Made by a program: the position numbers and the translations under genes. The notes below the pieces were generated by a model. That model saw only the letters and a program-made list of their open reading frames with translations. It did not search any database and had not been told where the DNA came from. Below are positions 51,029 through 59,156 of a DNA stretch of 64,000 nt, one piece after another. The DNA is from Bradyrhizobium sp. CCGB01. Its GTDB lineage: Bacteria; Pseudomonadota; Alphaproteobacteria; Rhizobiales; Xanthobacteraceae. The DNA is taken from positions 6,820,001 through 6,884,000 of the forward strand of contig NZ_JANADK010000001.1 in NCBI RefSeq assembly GCF_024199795.1, read 5' to 3'. How positions within the stretch are numbered: position 1 is the stretch's first letter; the number at the start of each line of letters is the position of its first letter.

Positions 51029-51042
51029 TTGATCCAAGTCAA
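51029..51042 (-). promoter_or_regulatory. FNR/FixK box upstream of the glycine-rich secreted protein
   Basis: TTGATCCAAGTCAA matches TTGAT-N4-(A/G)TCAA. It ends 76 bases before the start codon at 50952. Confidence 0.7.
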
Positions 51043-51103
51043 CGGTCGGACGCATTCTGATAAGGCCGTCCACCACGGCGATCGTTCGCACGCAACGCGC
51101 TGG

Positions 51104-52804
51104 TCAGATCGTCCGTTGCGCGGTCGTGGCCTGCTCTTCGAGAACACCGTCGAGCGAACGCAGCCACTGGCCACTGTCGGTCTTTTCGCCCAGCCCTTCC
51201 GCACGTAGAAGGTCGCGGAGCTGCGCATGCGCCCCGGCGATGCAGAAAGTGACCTTTCGCGAGGCAAGCTCGTCGTAGAGCTCATGCAGCATGCGCGCGC
51301 CGGCGAGATCAATATAGGGCGACGCCGAGAGGTCGCAGACAACCAGCCGAATGTCGGGCGATGTCCGGAGCGCGATCAGCACCGTATCAAGAATGGTCTC
51401 GGCGTTGATGTAGAGCAGCGACGCTTCGGGACGGAACGCGACAATGCCGACCAGCGGCTCGACCCCCTCGTGCCTTGCGCTGTCGGAATAGCGGCCCGTG
51501 CCGGGCAGACGGCCGAGGAACGCCACATTCGGTCTCGAAGCCCGTGCCAACAGGAGGAAGATCGACGCGATCGCCGCCAGCAGGACGCCCTGGAGGATGC
51601 CGAGCAGCAATACGGCGACCAGGGCAATCGCCGCCGCATAGAAATCAATCCGGCTAACCTGCCACATTCGCAGCAGCGCGCGGACATCCACCAGCTTGTA
51701 CACTGCGGCAAAGACGATGGCGGCGAGCACTGCCTTGGGCAGATTGGTCAGGAGCCCCGTGAAGAACAGCAGACACAGCCCGAGCGTCACCGAGCAGATC
51801 ACCAGGGCAAGTGGCGTCCGGGCGCCGGCATTATCATTCACGGCCGATTGCGATAAGCCGCCGGCGACAGGATAGCCATGGCCGAGGGCCGCCGCGAGGT
51901 TCGCCGCGCCCAGCCCCAAAAACTCCTGCCGCACGTCGAGCGGATAGCCGTGCTTGGCGGCGAAGCTGCGGGCGGCTGAAACGCCCTCGATATAGGCCAG
52001 CAGCACGCACCCCGCCGCGAGTGGAAAGAGATCGTCGAATTCCAGCAGGCCGAAAGTTGGTATCCCGAGCGCCGGCAGGCCCTCCGGGATCTTTCCGGTG
52101 ACGGGCACACCGAGAGCCGGGAGGCCAAGCAGAGTTGCCATTGTGATCGCGAGCGCGACGATGGTGATGCCGACCGGTTTGCCCGGCAGGAGCCGTTCGC
52201 CGAGCAAGAGCAGTAGCAGCGCGATTGCGCCGACAGCCAGCACGAGCGGGTCGATGGCGCCAAGCTGCCCGACCAGCTTGACGGCCCGGTCGAAGAAATT
52301 GTGGCCGCCGCCGGCAACGCCGAACAGGCTCGGCAATTGGCTCATGATGATGGTGAGCCCGGCACCGGCCTTGAAGCCGACCAATATGCTGTCGCTGACG
52401 AGCCGGACCAGAACGCTGAGCTTGAACATCCACGCGATCAGACACAGCACCGCGACCGCAAAGGCGGCAAGGCTTGCGATCTGGGCATAGCGTACAGCAT
52501 CTCCTCCGGCCAACATCCCGACGGTGCCTGCAATCATCAGCGAGATCGCCGAGGTCGGCCCGATCGCGAGCTGCCGCGATGCTCCAAGTAACGCATAGCC
52601 GATGCCGCCGAGCATGTAGCCATAGACGCCGATCTGCGGCGGCAGGCCCGCCAGCGCGGCATAGGCGAGCGAGACCGGGATGGCGTAAGCGGCGAGCGTG
52701 ATGCCTGCAACAGCGTCGGACGGTAGCCACTCGCGCCGATAACCACCAAGCCATCCGGCCGGCGGAAAGAAGCGCGTCCAGGTCGGTTCGGGAGGCGAAC
52801 TCAT
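51104..52804 (-). CDS. SulP-family anion transporter with STAS domain
   Basis: A 566-residue protein with 10-12 membrane helices over the first 420 residues. The family signatures are LAAYAIPVSLAYAALAGLPP at the N-terminus and GLGAANLAAALGHGYPVAGG in the middle. A STAS domain (about 440-550) follows, with DIRLVVCDLSASPYIDLAGA. SulP proteins move sulfate, bicarbonate or dicarboxylates; the substrate is not known. The start ATG overlaps the stop of a truncated upstream frame (ATGA). Confidence 0.9.
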   Translation of the reverse strand: MSSPPEPTWTRFFPPAGWLGGYRREWLPSDAVAGITLAAYAIPVSLAYAALAGLPPQIGVYGYMLGGIGYALLGASRQLAIGPTSAISLMIAGTVGMLAGGDAVRYAQIASLAAFAVAVLCLIAWMFKLSVLVRLVSDSILVGFKAGAGLTIIMSQLPSLFGVAGGGHNFFDRAVKLVGQLGAIDPLVLAVGAIALLLLLLGERLLPGKPVGITIVALAITMATLLGLPALGVPVTGKIPEGLPALGIPTFGLLEFDDLFPLAAGCVLLAYIEGVSAARSFAAKHGYPLDVRQEFLGLGAANLAAALGHGYPVAGGLSQSAVNDNAGARTPLALVICSVTLGLCLLFFTGLLTNLPKAVLAAIVFAAVYKLVDVRALLRMWQVSRIDFYAAAIALVAVLLLGILQGVLLAAIASIFLLLARASRPNVAFLGRLPGTGRYSDSARHEGVEPLVGIVAFRPEASLLYINAETILDTVLIALRTSPDIRLVVCDLSASPYIDLAGARMLHELYDELASRKVTFCIAGAHAQLRDLLRAEGLGEKTDSGQWLRSLDGVLEEQATTAQRTI

Positions 52805-52962
52805 CTGATCAGCTCACGTGACGTCACTTCGCAGCACAACAAGACGATCAACAGCGCGACCACGGGAAGGCCAAGCGCGAGATAGGGGATGGTCTTGGTC
52901 ACGAACGCACCGGCGGCAGCACCGAATCCGAACACCACGCACAGAGCGAACAAGATGCCGGA
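52801..52962 (-). pseudogene. Fragment of a membrane protein (DUF1275-like C-terminus)
   Basis: An open frame of about 53 codons without a good start codon gives ILFALCVVFGFGAAAGAFVT and a second hydrophobic stretch, then ends in a TGA that overlaps the SulP ATG. The pattern of two adjacent Gly/Ala/Leu helices resembles the end of DUF1275 (YoaK-like) proteins. In-frame upstream sequence is closed by a stop. Probably a remnant; identity tentative. Confidence 0.35.
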
Positions 52963-53040
52963 GGGTACTCATGTCGGCGATATCGGCTGTCGCAAACTCT
53001 CTTCATCATGTCATAGGCATCGCCTCGCCTCCGCCGGGGC

Positions 53041-53054
53041 TTGATCTGGATCAA
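53041..53054 (+). promoter_or_regulatory. FNR/FixK box upstream of the AspT-like remnant
   Basis: TTGATCTGGATCAA is a perfect TTGAT-N4-ATCAA palindrome, ending 57 bases before the ATG at 53112. With the transporter broken, it may now drive the hydrolase and IalB genes at 53376 and 54278. Confidence 0.7.
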
Positions 53055-53111
53055 GCAATCTTCTCCCGCTGCCAATCAAATCCAGCGCAACGCGCCGGGG
53101 GATATGCGACC

Positions 53112-53373
53112 ATGGACACCGTCAGGTGGATCATCACCACCGCACGGGAGACATTCCTGCTGCTGGCGATTTGCGCTCGGCACCATTCTCGGCCGCCAGA
53201 AGACTCATGGGTTCTCGATCGGGATGACCGCCTGCATCCTGATCGTGTCCGTCCTGATCGGACAGCTCGGCAGTTTCACCTTCCCGCCGACCCTCCGGGC
53301 CGTGCTGTTCAGCCTGTTCGTATTCACCATCGGCTATCGGTCAGGGCCGGAATTCTTCGCATCCCTGAGGTGA
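53112..53373 (+). pseudogene. Truncated, frameshifted AspT/YidE-like transporter
   Basis: ATG 53112 opens a frame with TARETFLLLAI. Near 53175 the reading continues one frame over as LGTILGRQKTHGFSIGM, TACILIVSVLIGQLGSFTF and FTIGYRSGPEFFASL. This is the N-terminal domain of aspartate:alanine exchanger-type transporters. The gene then stops: about 450 residues, including the TrkA_C and second membrane domains, are missing. One frameshift plus truncation makes it non-functional. It lies directly behind a FixK box and ahead of a hydrolase gene. Confidence 0.65.
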
Positions 53374-53375
53374 CC

Positions 53376-54254
53376 ATGCATCGCTTGATCCTCCGGTTTT
53401 TCGCGACCGCCTTCCTCGTTCTGCTCATCTTCGCCGCGCGTGCGCGCGCCGAGGACGAGGTCCGCATCCAGGAAGAGATCTGGGCCCTTCCGCTAGCGTT
53501 GCCGATGTTCGCCTATCTGGTGCGTCCGGTCGGCGACGGCCCGTTCCCGCTCGTGATCATGAATCACGGCGTCTCGCTCAAACCGACCGATCGCAGCTTC
53601 TTTCCGCTGGTCGAATTCCGCGACGCTGCCAAATGGTTCGCAAGGCGCGGCTACCTCGTGGTGGCGCCGGTCGGCAGCGGTTATGGCGCACAGGCGATCG
53701 ACATTCCCGAGCGCGCGCTTTATGGCCCGTTCTTTTCGAAGGTCGGCAAGTGCACCAATCCCAATTTCCACGATGCGGGCCTCGCGGTCGCCCAGGTCGA
53801 TCTCCGGATCATCGACTACATGGCGGCCGAGAAGCGCATCATCCCGGACGACGTGATCGTGGTCGGGCAGTCCGCCGGCGGCTGGGCCTCGATCGCCTTG
53901 TCGAGCCTGAACCCGCCGCCGGTGAAGGCCATCATCGCCTTCGCCGCCGGCCGCGGCGGCCGGGTGGACGGCAAGCCGAACAACAATTGCGCGCCGGACA
54001 GGCTCGTCGAGGCGACCGCGGATTTCGGCCGCACCTCGCGCGTGCCGATGCTGTGGATCTACATCGAGAATGACACATTCTTCGGTCCCGCCCTGTCGCA
54101 GCGCATGCATGCTGCCTTCATCAGCGCCGGCGGCCGGGCCGAGTATCATCTGATGCCCCCATTCGGCAACGAGGGGCATTTCTTCATCGGCTCGCCGGAC
54201 GCGATTCCGCTGTGGTCGCCGCTGGTGACCAAGTTCCTCGATGCGCAGAAATAG
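53376..54254 (+). CDS. Exported alpha/beta hydrolase (dienelactone-hydrolase-like)
   Basis: A 292-residue protein with a signal peptide (RFFATAFLVLLIFAARARA). The core has LVIMNHGVSLKPTDRS, the nucleophile elbow VVGQSAGGWAS (Ser near 168), an acidic residue in LWIYIENDTFFGP and His in GNEGHFFIGS. It would be a periplasmic esterase or lipase-like enzyme; the substrate is unknown. GAGG precedes ATG 53376. It is only a few bases after the AspT-like remnant, so it may depend on the FixK box at 53041. Confidence 0.82.
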   Translation: MHRLILRFFATAFLVLLIFAARARAEDEVRIQEEIWALPLALPMFAYLVRPVGDGPFPLVIMNHGVSLKPTDRSFFPLVEFRDAAKWFARRGYLVVAPVGSGYGAQAIDIPERALYGPFFSKVGKCTNPNFHDAGLAVAQVDLRIIDYMAAEKRIIPDDVIVVGQSAGGWASIALSSLNPPPVKAIIAFAAGRGGRVDGKPNNNCAPDRLVEATADFGRTSRVPMLWIYIENDTFFGPALSQRMHAAFISAGGRAEYHLMPPFGNEGHFFIGSPDAIPLWSPLVTKFLDAQK

Positions 54255-54277
54255 CGCTCCGATCCGGAGGCGTGACC

Positions 54278-54862
54278 ATGCTCAATGCCCGTGACTGTCT
54301 TGCTGGCCTTCTTGCCATCGCCATCACCGGGACCACGACATTGCCCGGCCGTGCCGCACCAAAAACAGCCCAGGCTGACAAGCCGGCCGAAGTCGCAACG
54401 CGTGGCCAGCGCGAAGCGAAGGACATCAGCTACGGCGATTGGCAGAAGCTCTGCTTCAAGGCCGGAGGTGCACCCACGCTGTGCCGGACCTCGATCACCG
54501 GGCAATTCGCGACCGGACAGACGGCTGTGCGCGTCGACCTGATCGAGCGCGAAGACGCTGCCACGGCCCGCCTGCAACTGTTCGTGCCGGTCGGCATGTA
54601 CCTGCAACAGGCACCCAGCTTGAGCATCGACCAAGGCGCCTCCTTCCGCGTGCCCTATAATTGGTGTCTCACCAATCTATGCATCGCGGCGGATGTAGCG
54701 GCGCCGGAGGTCATCAGGGGAATGGAGGCCGGCAAAACGCTGACGCTCGAACTCGTCGATTCCAACCTCCTTGCCCTGACGACTTCGATTCCGCTGGCGC
54801 AATTCGGCTCCGTCCACAAGGGCGCGCCAGCCAGGACGCTCGAGCAATATGTCGACGAATAA
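54278..54862 (+). CDS. Invasion-associated locus B (IalB) family protein
   Basis: A 194-residue protein with a signal-like N-terminus. The IalB core has ISYGDWQKLCFKAGGAPTLC with the Cys pair, then LQLFVPVGMYLQQAPSLSID and a second Cys pair in YNWCLTNLCIAADV. The family is periplasmic and of unclear function; Bartonella members affect erythrocyte invasion, but homologues are common in free-living alphaproteobacteria. GGAGG precedes the ATG. It lies 23 bases after the hydrolase gene, probably in its operon. Confidence 0.85.
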   Translation: MLNARDCLAGLLAIAITGTTTLPGRAAPKTAQADKPAEVATRGQREAKDISYGDWQKLCFKAGGAPTLCRTSITGQFATGQTAVRVDLIEREDAATARLQLFVPVGMYLQQAPSLSIDQGASFRVPYNWCLTNLCIAADVAAPEVIRGMEAGKTLTLELVDSNLLALTTSIPLAQFGSVHKGAPARTLEQYVDE

Positions 54863-54876
54863 CGCCCCGAGTGGAT

Positions 54877-55290
54877 CTACGGGATGCCGGCGCGTTCGAC
54901 GGATTCGATCAGCGACTGCGCCATGAAAGGCTTGATCAAATAGGCAATGCAGCCCGATGCAAGCGCCGCGGCGCGGTTCGCGGGGCTGTCGTTGCCGGTG
55001 ATGTAGATCACCGGCGCAGTGACGCCCTGCTCGGCCAGTTTCCGCCGCACATCGATACCCGACGTTCCACCGAGATTGATGTCGAGGACGATGCAGATTG
55101 CGTTGTCAAATCGCCCGTACTCCAGCAAGGCCCCTGCGGAGTCGAACAGTGTCGCGTCGAAACCGTGCCCGCGCAGCAGCCTGTTCATGCTGGTCCGCAT
55201 GGACAGATCGTCATCGACGACAAAAACGGACTGGCCTGGCGGCAAGACTATCTGCCTTTTCGGGAGATAAGCGAACTGCGAGCGCGGCAA
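54877..55290 (-). CDS. Single-domain response regulator, FixJ-side type
   Basis: A 137-residue receiver domain: VFVVDDDLSM acidic pocket, phospho-Asp in CIVLDINLGG, Thr in IYITGND and Lys in LIKPF. There is no DNA-binding domain. Its place beside FixJ-like and FixK-like genes recalls the fixLJ-rr-fixK2 cluster of Bradyrhizobium, which includes a small receiver-only protein of similar size; that comparison is from memory. No FixL is present. Confidence 0.82.
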   Translation of the reverse strand: MPRSQFAYLPKRQIVLPPGQSVFVVDDDLSMRTSMNRLLRGHGFDATLFDSAGALLEYGRFDNAICIVLDINLGGTSGIDVRRKLAEQGVTAPVIYITGNDSPANRAAALASGCIAYLIKPFMAQSLIESVERAGIP

Positions 55291-55440
55291 CGGGGGCTGG
55301 GTACTGGATTCGCATGCTCAGCATTGCCAACCCGACGCAAGTATGTTGGGCACGGCACGCCGTGCAGTGTCAACACGCCTCAATATTGTCCTTTGGTGCA
55401 GTCACATCGTGTGGGGAACCGCATCGGAATGACAATGTAG

Positions 55441-56070
55441 CTAATGCTCATTCACATCGATCATTCCGAGCCGCTCCGCGATCGAAACGAGCTCAGCAAG
55501 CGAATGAACCTGCATCTTCTCCATCACCTGATGGCGGTGAGCCTTCACCGTGCGTTCGGTGGTCCCGAGCTCATGCGCAATCTGCTTGTTGATCCGGCCA
55601 CGCACGATGAGATCGAACACCTGCCGCTCGCGCTGCGTCAGCCTGGCCAGTTGCGCCCGAAAGGTGTCGAGCCTGCTGCGCTGGGCACGCGCCGTCCGCT
55701 GACTCGCCAACGCGCGCTCGATCGCGTCGATCAGCTGCTCGGAGGATATCGGTTTGGTCAGGAAATCTTCCGCCCCCGCCTTGATCGCACGCACCGTGGT
55801 CGGCGTGTCCGCATGTCCGGTCAGGAAAATGATTGGCAGCATCAGGCCGGACGCGATCAATCGCTCCTGCAAGTCGGGACCGCTCAATCCGGGAATCCGC
55901 ACGTCGAGCAGGATGCAACCAGCCTGCTCGTCATCCAGCGCGCCATCCAGCAACTCCTGTGCTGACGCATAGGTCGCGACCTGATAGCCCGCGAGCTTCA
56001 GCCGGCGCGCGATCGCCGTCCGAAAGGACTCGTCGTCGTCGACCACGTGAACCAAGCCCGGCACCTTCAC
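55441..56070 (-). CDS. FixJ-family two-component response regulator
   Basis: A 209-residue protein. The receiver domain has VHVVDDDESFR, phospho-Asp in CILLDVRIPG, Thr in FLTGHAD and Lys in LTKPISSEQ. The C-terminal LuxR-type helix-turn-helix reads LTQRERQVFDLIVRGRINKQ, then IAHELGTTERTVKAHRHQVM. FixJ proteins activate promoters after phosphorylation by FixL-like kinases. No cognate kinase lies next to it; the kinase at 45336 or 35210 could serve. It is divergent from the FixK-like gene at 56370, a plausible target. Confidence 0.85.
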   Translation of the reverse strand: MKVPGLVHVVDDDESFRTAIARRLKLAGYQVATYASAQELLDGALDDEQAGCILLDVRIPGLSGPDLQERLIASGLMLPIIFLTGHADTPTTVRAIKAGAEDFLTKPISSEQLIDAIERALASQRTARAQRSRLDTFRAQLARLTQRERQVFDLIVRGRINKQIAHELGTTERTVKAHRHQVMEKMQVHSLAELVSIAERLGMIDVNEH

Positions 56071-56369
56071 CTCTCACCTAATTCCAATGAGGACCCTTGA
56101 CGTCTCCTCATTCTGGAAAGTCTTCCTCAACAGTTTGAGGACCAACTATCTGCGTCGCTATGGGCCAAATCCCCGCAGCGGCAGCGCTTCTCATCCTGCG
56201 CACCAAGCCCCCATGCTGTCCCTTGGTACAATGAACCTAGGGACAATGGATTGAAATACCGCCTTGGTCATACATCAACCTCGGCGGGAGTGGGACGGCG
56301 CGGCGCATTCCCGACTGCGAAATATTTCGTTTGACGGACCAATTCGGCGGTGAGCTGGGGAGTTGGCCT

Positions 56370-57053
56370 ATGTTTGTTCGCATCGCAACGGATTCCGCAC
56401 TGCGTCCAAATTCTCTTCGTGACCTCGGCATGACCAGCGATTCAAATGCGCTCGTCAATTTAAGCGAATTTTCGTACAGGAAAGGCACCGAGATCTACGG
56501 CGAGAAAGAGCCTGCCGAGTATGTCTATCAGGTCAGGTCTGGCGCGGTAAGAAGTTACAAGCTGCTGCCGGATGGCCGCAGGCAGATTGGAGCATTCCAC
56601 CTCGCCGGCGACATCTTCGGGCTCGAGAACGGTAGCGCCCACCGGTTCACGACGGAAGCGATCGTGGACACCACGGTGCGCCTGATCAAACGGCAAAGTC
56701 TCGAGACGGTCGCCGAGAGCGATGCCATGGTGGCCAGAAATCTGCTCAGCATGACCACGAACAATCTCCAGCACGCGGAAGACCACATGCTGCTGCTCGG
56801 ACGCAAGACGTCGCTGGAGCGGGTCGCGGCGTTCCTGCTCGAGATGGACAAGCGGCTGACGGCCGCGGGCGTCATGGCGCTGCCGATGTCGCGGCGCGAC
56901 ATCGCCGACTATCTCGGCCTGACACTGGAAACCGTGTCCCGCGCGCTGTCCCGGCTGCATGACCTCGGCGTTCTTGGATTCATCGGCAACACCCAGCGCC
57001 AGATCGTGTTGCGCGACCGGAGCCGGCTCGCCGGCCTCGACTTGCAATCTTGA
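56370..57053 (+). CDS. FixK/FNR-like Crp-family activator
   Basis: A 227-residue protein with an N-terminal sensor barrel (FSYRKGTEIYGEKEPAEYVY, then GAFHLAGDIFGLE), a dimerisation helix and a helix-turn-helix with RRDIADYLGLTLETVSRALS. The recognition helix has E-x-x-S-R, which reads TTGA half-sites. There is no Cys anywhere, so it carries neither an FNR Fe-S cluster nor the redox Cys of FixK2. I choose ATG 56370 for GGGGAG upstream; TTG 56331 is an alternative. It is a good candidate to act at the seven TTGA-N6-TCAA boxes from 44190 to 59081. Confidence 0.85.
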   Translation: MFVRIATDSALRPNSLRDLGMTSDSNALVNLSEFSYRKGTEIYGEKEPAEYVYQVRSGAVRSYKLLPDGRRQIGAFHLAGDIFGLENGSAHRFTTEAIVDTTVRLIKRQSLETVAESDAMVARNLLSMTTNNLQHAEDHMLLLGRKTSLERVAAFLLEMDKRLTAAGVMALPMSRRDIADYLGLTLETVSRALSRLHDLGVLGFIGNTQRQIVLRDRSRLAGLDLQS

Positions 57054-57086
57054 ACTTGCGCTTCATCGGCAACAAGCAGCATCAGA

Positions 57087-57578
57087 TCATCCTGTTGCAC
57101 CGCCAACAGATGACTTAGCTCGATCTTGAGACCTGGACGGCGATCCCGACGGCGCAATCGAGGCAAGATGCTCGAGCGTCTTGCGCAACACCTCGAACAG
57201 GACGGCGGTCGACCAACCGAACATCAGGATGCCGCTCATCGCCGTCATCGGCCCGATCAGCCGCCAAGCCTCGACCGGTGTAACGTCGCCATAGCCCAGC
57301 GTGGTGTAGTTGACGAAGGCGAAATAGAGCAGGTGGCTGCCGGCGGGCGCGGCGCCGACGATCATGTAGGCCAATGCCCAGACCAGGACCTCCAGCGTAT
57401 GCGCGACCATCAGCGACGCTGCGGTTACGACCATTACGGCCATCAAATGCGTCCTGGGCCACATAGTGTGCCGCAATCCCGCCCTGCGGGCAGCGCCGAT
57501 GGCCGCAATGGTCACCAGAGCATGAATCATGATGTCGATCACGCTGACCAGTGCCCCGACCAGGAACTGAAGCGCCAT
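57087..57578 (-). CDS. Small potassium-channel-type membrane protein
   Basis: A 163-residue protein with about four membrane helices. The pore region reads FVNYTTLGYGDVTPVEAWRL, with the K+ selectivity filter TLGYGD, followed by a final helix. It has the layout of an ion_trans_2 channel with no RCK domain. It is convergent with the FixK-like gene. A small K+ channel or leak pathway; gating unknown. Confidence 0.82.
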   Translation of the reverse strand: MALQFLVGALVSVIDIMIHALVTIAAIGAARRAGLRHTMWPRTHLMAVMVVTAASLMVAHTLEVLVWALAYMIVGAAPAGSHLLYFAFVNYTTLGYGDVTPVEAWRLIGPMTAMSGILMFGWSTAVLFEVLRKTLEHLASIAPSGSPSRSQDRAKSSVGGATG

Positions 57579-57592
57579 CCGGACCGCCGGGC

Positions 57593-57769
57593 TTAATCGC
57601 GCTTACGTGGCTGCCGGTCGAGCCGTAGTCTTTGCGCCCTCATGCGGCTGATCTCCTCATTGAGCGCGTCTGTCTTTTCGTCCCGCCGCTCCTTCTTCGA
57701 TTTCGGCGGCTCGTCGCCGCGCAGCTTTTCGAGCGCTTTCTCGACCGAGAGCTTTGTCGTTTCCGTCAT
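57593..57769 (-). CDS. Small charged protein
   Basis: A 58-residue Lys/Arg/Glu-rich protein beginning MTETTKLSVEKALEKLRGDE. GAGG lies eight bases before the ATG. The composition resembles small basic adaptor or nucleoid-type proteins, but no family is recognised. It follows the frameshifted secreted gene and precedes the channel gene on the same strand, possibly in one transcript. Confidence 0.55.
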   Translation of the reverse strand: MTETTKLSVEKALEKLRGDEPPKSKKERRDEKTDALNEEISRMRAQRLRLDRQPRKRD

Positions 57770-57781
57770 GATGGACCTCGT

Positions 57782-58029
57782 CTAGGGGTTGATCTCGGCA
57801 TGCGATTCCAGTGTGACACCGCCCTCTCCGTCATTCTCCCACTTTGCGAGATCGCCCAGATCGTACTTCCCGCCGAGACGAAAGTTCGCGATCTCGTAGG
57901 TTCTCTTCAAACCGTCATGCTGCATTTGCGACGAGCGCCGCGTGGGGGCTGGGCGACGGCGAGAGCCGTGCCGACCAGCAGCAAGATCAGGCCGACAACG
58001 CAACGCTTCAGGGCGCTTGTCGCTGTCAT
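57782..58029 (-). pseudogene. Frameshifted small secreted protein behind a FixK box
   Basis: ATG 58029, with GGGAGGA in front, opens a signal peptide (RCVVGLILLLVGTALAVAQ) but that frame stops at 57907. The frame one over carries a well-formed mature part, MQHDGLKRTYEIANFRLGGK and LAKWENDGEGGVTLESHAE, ending at 57782. A run of five C residues between the halves is a likely indel site. Either a single-base lesion or a sequencing error; a stand-alone start at 57925 has no ribosome site. Confidence 0.6.
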
Positions 58030-58087
58030 GGCGGCGTCCTCCCGGCGGTATTTTGGAGGGACGCTAGGAAGGGCGACCATGGGAGTG

Positions 58088-58101
58088 TTGATTTAACTCA
58101 A
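58088..58101 (-). promoter_or_regulatory. FNR/FixK box upstream of the frameshifted secreted protein
   Basis: TTGATTTAACTCAA keeps TTGA-N6-TCAA. It ends 58 bases before the ATG at 58029, the same geometry as the other boxes. Confidence 0.6.
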
Positions 58102-58200
58102 TGGAATCCTGCAGCACGAGTTGAGGATCGGAGGCATCAGACCACCGGCCGGTTTCGCGATGCGCTTCCTCAGCCACGGCTCATATCGACTACGCTATGA

Positions 58201-58477
58201 GCTCGAGGGCCGACGAATGCACCCGCCCATGTGCTGGTGGACGGGCTCACGCAATATGCGGAGCTTTGGACGACCTATCGCGCGTTCACGCTGGAAAAGG
58301 CCGCCCTTGACGGCCGACCCGCTGGCACGCTTCGCCGAAGACGTGCTGGCGGAGCGCTGGCAAGGCAACAAGGCGGTCTGGATCGCGCCCGAAGACAACG
58401 GCGGCGAGCTTACGCCGTTTCCAGCCGGCTACGACTATCTGCGAGCCATCCCTGTGCAGGATCGCCCAAATGAGTGA
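58201..58477 (+). pseudogene. Broken open frame, unknown protein
   Basis: One frame reads PAHVLVDGLTQYAELWTTYR to about 58315. The next frame continues LARFAEDVLAERWQGNKAVW and EDNGGELTPFPAGYDYLRAI to a stop at 58477. The composition on both sides looks coding, so a frameshift near 58310 is likely. No upstream start is found, and the stop overlaps the ATG of the gene at 58470. Family not recognised. Confidence 0.3.
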
Positions 58478-59084
58478 GCTCCTTGGACCGCTCGATTCCG
58501 AGGGCCGGGTGCCGCCGCACCAGCAGACACGTGTCGCCGCATTCCTCGTCTCTGCCCACGGGGCCCTGGCGCGACAATCCGCATTCACCTTGCCCGCAAG
58601 GTTCGAATCCGCCTGGCAGAGCGAACTGAACGCACAAATCTACCGCGAGACCGAACTCGTCTCGCTGCTGCTGCGCGCGACGAGCTGGGCGCCAGACCCG
58701 GGCCTGGGCTATATGGCCGTAGCCTGGGAAAGCGTTTGGTATCCTCAGCCGATCTACGAGATTTCGGACTGGCCGCTAGCGGTGGCGGCCGGTCTTGCCA
58801 CCCTCGCCCATGCCGTTCACGCCAGCATCCGGCCGGCGGCGCTGTTACCGTTGGAAGCAGATGCCAGCGATCCCTTCGCCATGGCACTGCGCCGCATCGA
58901 ATTCGAAAGCGGCCGCCTGCTCCAGGCACAAATCCTGTCTCTCAACGGGCCTGACCTCGTGCCATTTCGCGAAGCCGTCGACTCTGCCCTGGAACGGCGC
59001 CATGCCGACGTCCGTAGGCAGTGGAGCGAGATGCTGCAAAGCGTCGGAATAAGCCACCGCGACCCAAATGACGGGAAGCCTTGA
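58470..59084 (+). CDS. Unknown soluble protein
   Basis: A 204-residue, Ala-rich helical protein without signal peptide. Notable stretches are LVSLLLRATSWAPDPGLGYM, YPQPIYEISDWPLAVAAGLA and a C-terminal helix with DSALERRHADVRRQW. No domain recognised. It overlaps the end of a broken frame upstream and lies about 70 bases before the CoA-transferase operon. Confidence 0.55.
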   Translation: MSELLGPLDSEGRVPPHQQTRVAAFLVSAHGALARQSAFTLPARFESAWQSELNAQIYRETELVSLLLRATSWAPDPGLGYMAVAWESVWYPQPIYEISDWPLAVAAGLATLAHAVHASIRPAALLPLEADASDPFAMALRRIEFESGRLLQAQILSLNGPDLVPFREAVDSALERRHADVRRQWSEMLQSVGISHRDPNDGKP

Positions 59085-59094
59085 CGCAAATCAA
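59081..59094 (+). promoter_or_regulatory. FNR/FixK box upstream of the CoA-transferase operon
   Basis: TTGACGCAAATCAA matches TTGA-N6-TCAA. It overlaps the stop of the preceding gene and ends 62 bases before the ATG at 59157. Confidence 0.68.
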
Positions 59095-59156
59095 AGGAGT
59101 GCAGTGACCACCGGCCAGCATCCTTGCGCCGCCGCCCTTCGCACTGGAGGTTGATC

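Noticed and set aside
56264..56278. TTGGTCATACATCAA before the FixK-like gene as a FixK box
   Set aside because: TTG and CAA are nine bases apart rather than eight and the left half is TTGGT, so it does not fit TTGA-N6-TCAA. Kept out of the regulon count.
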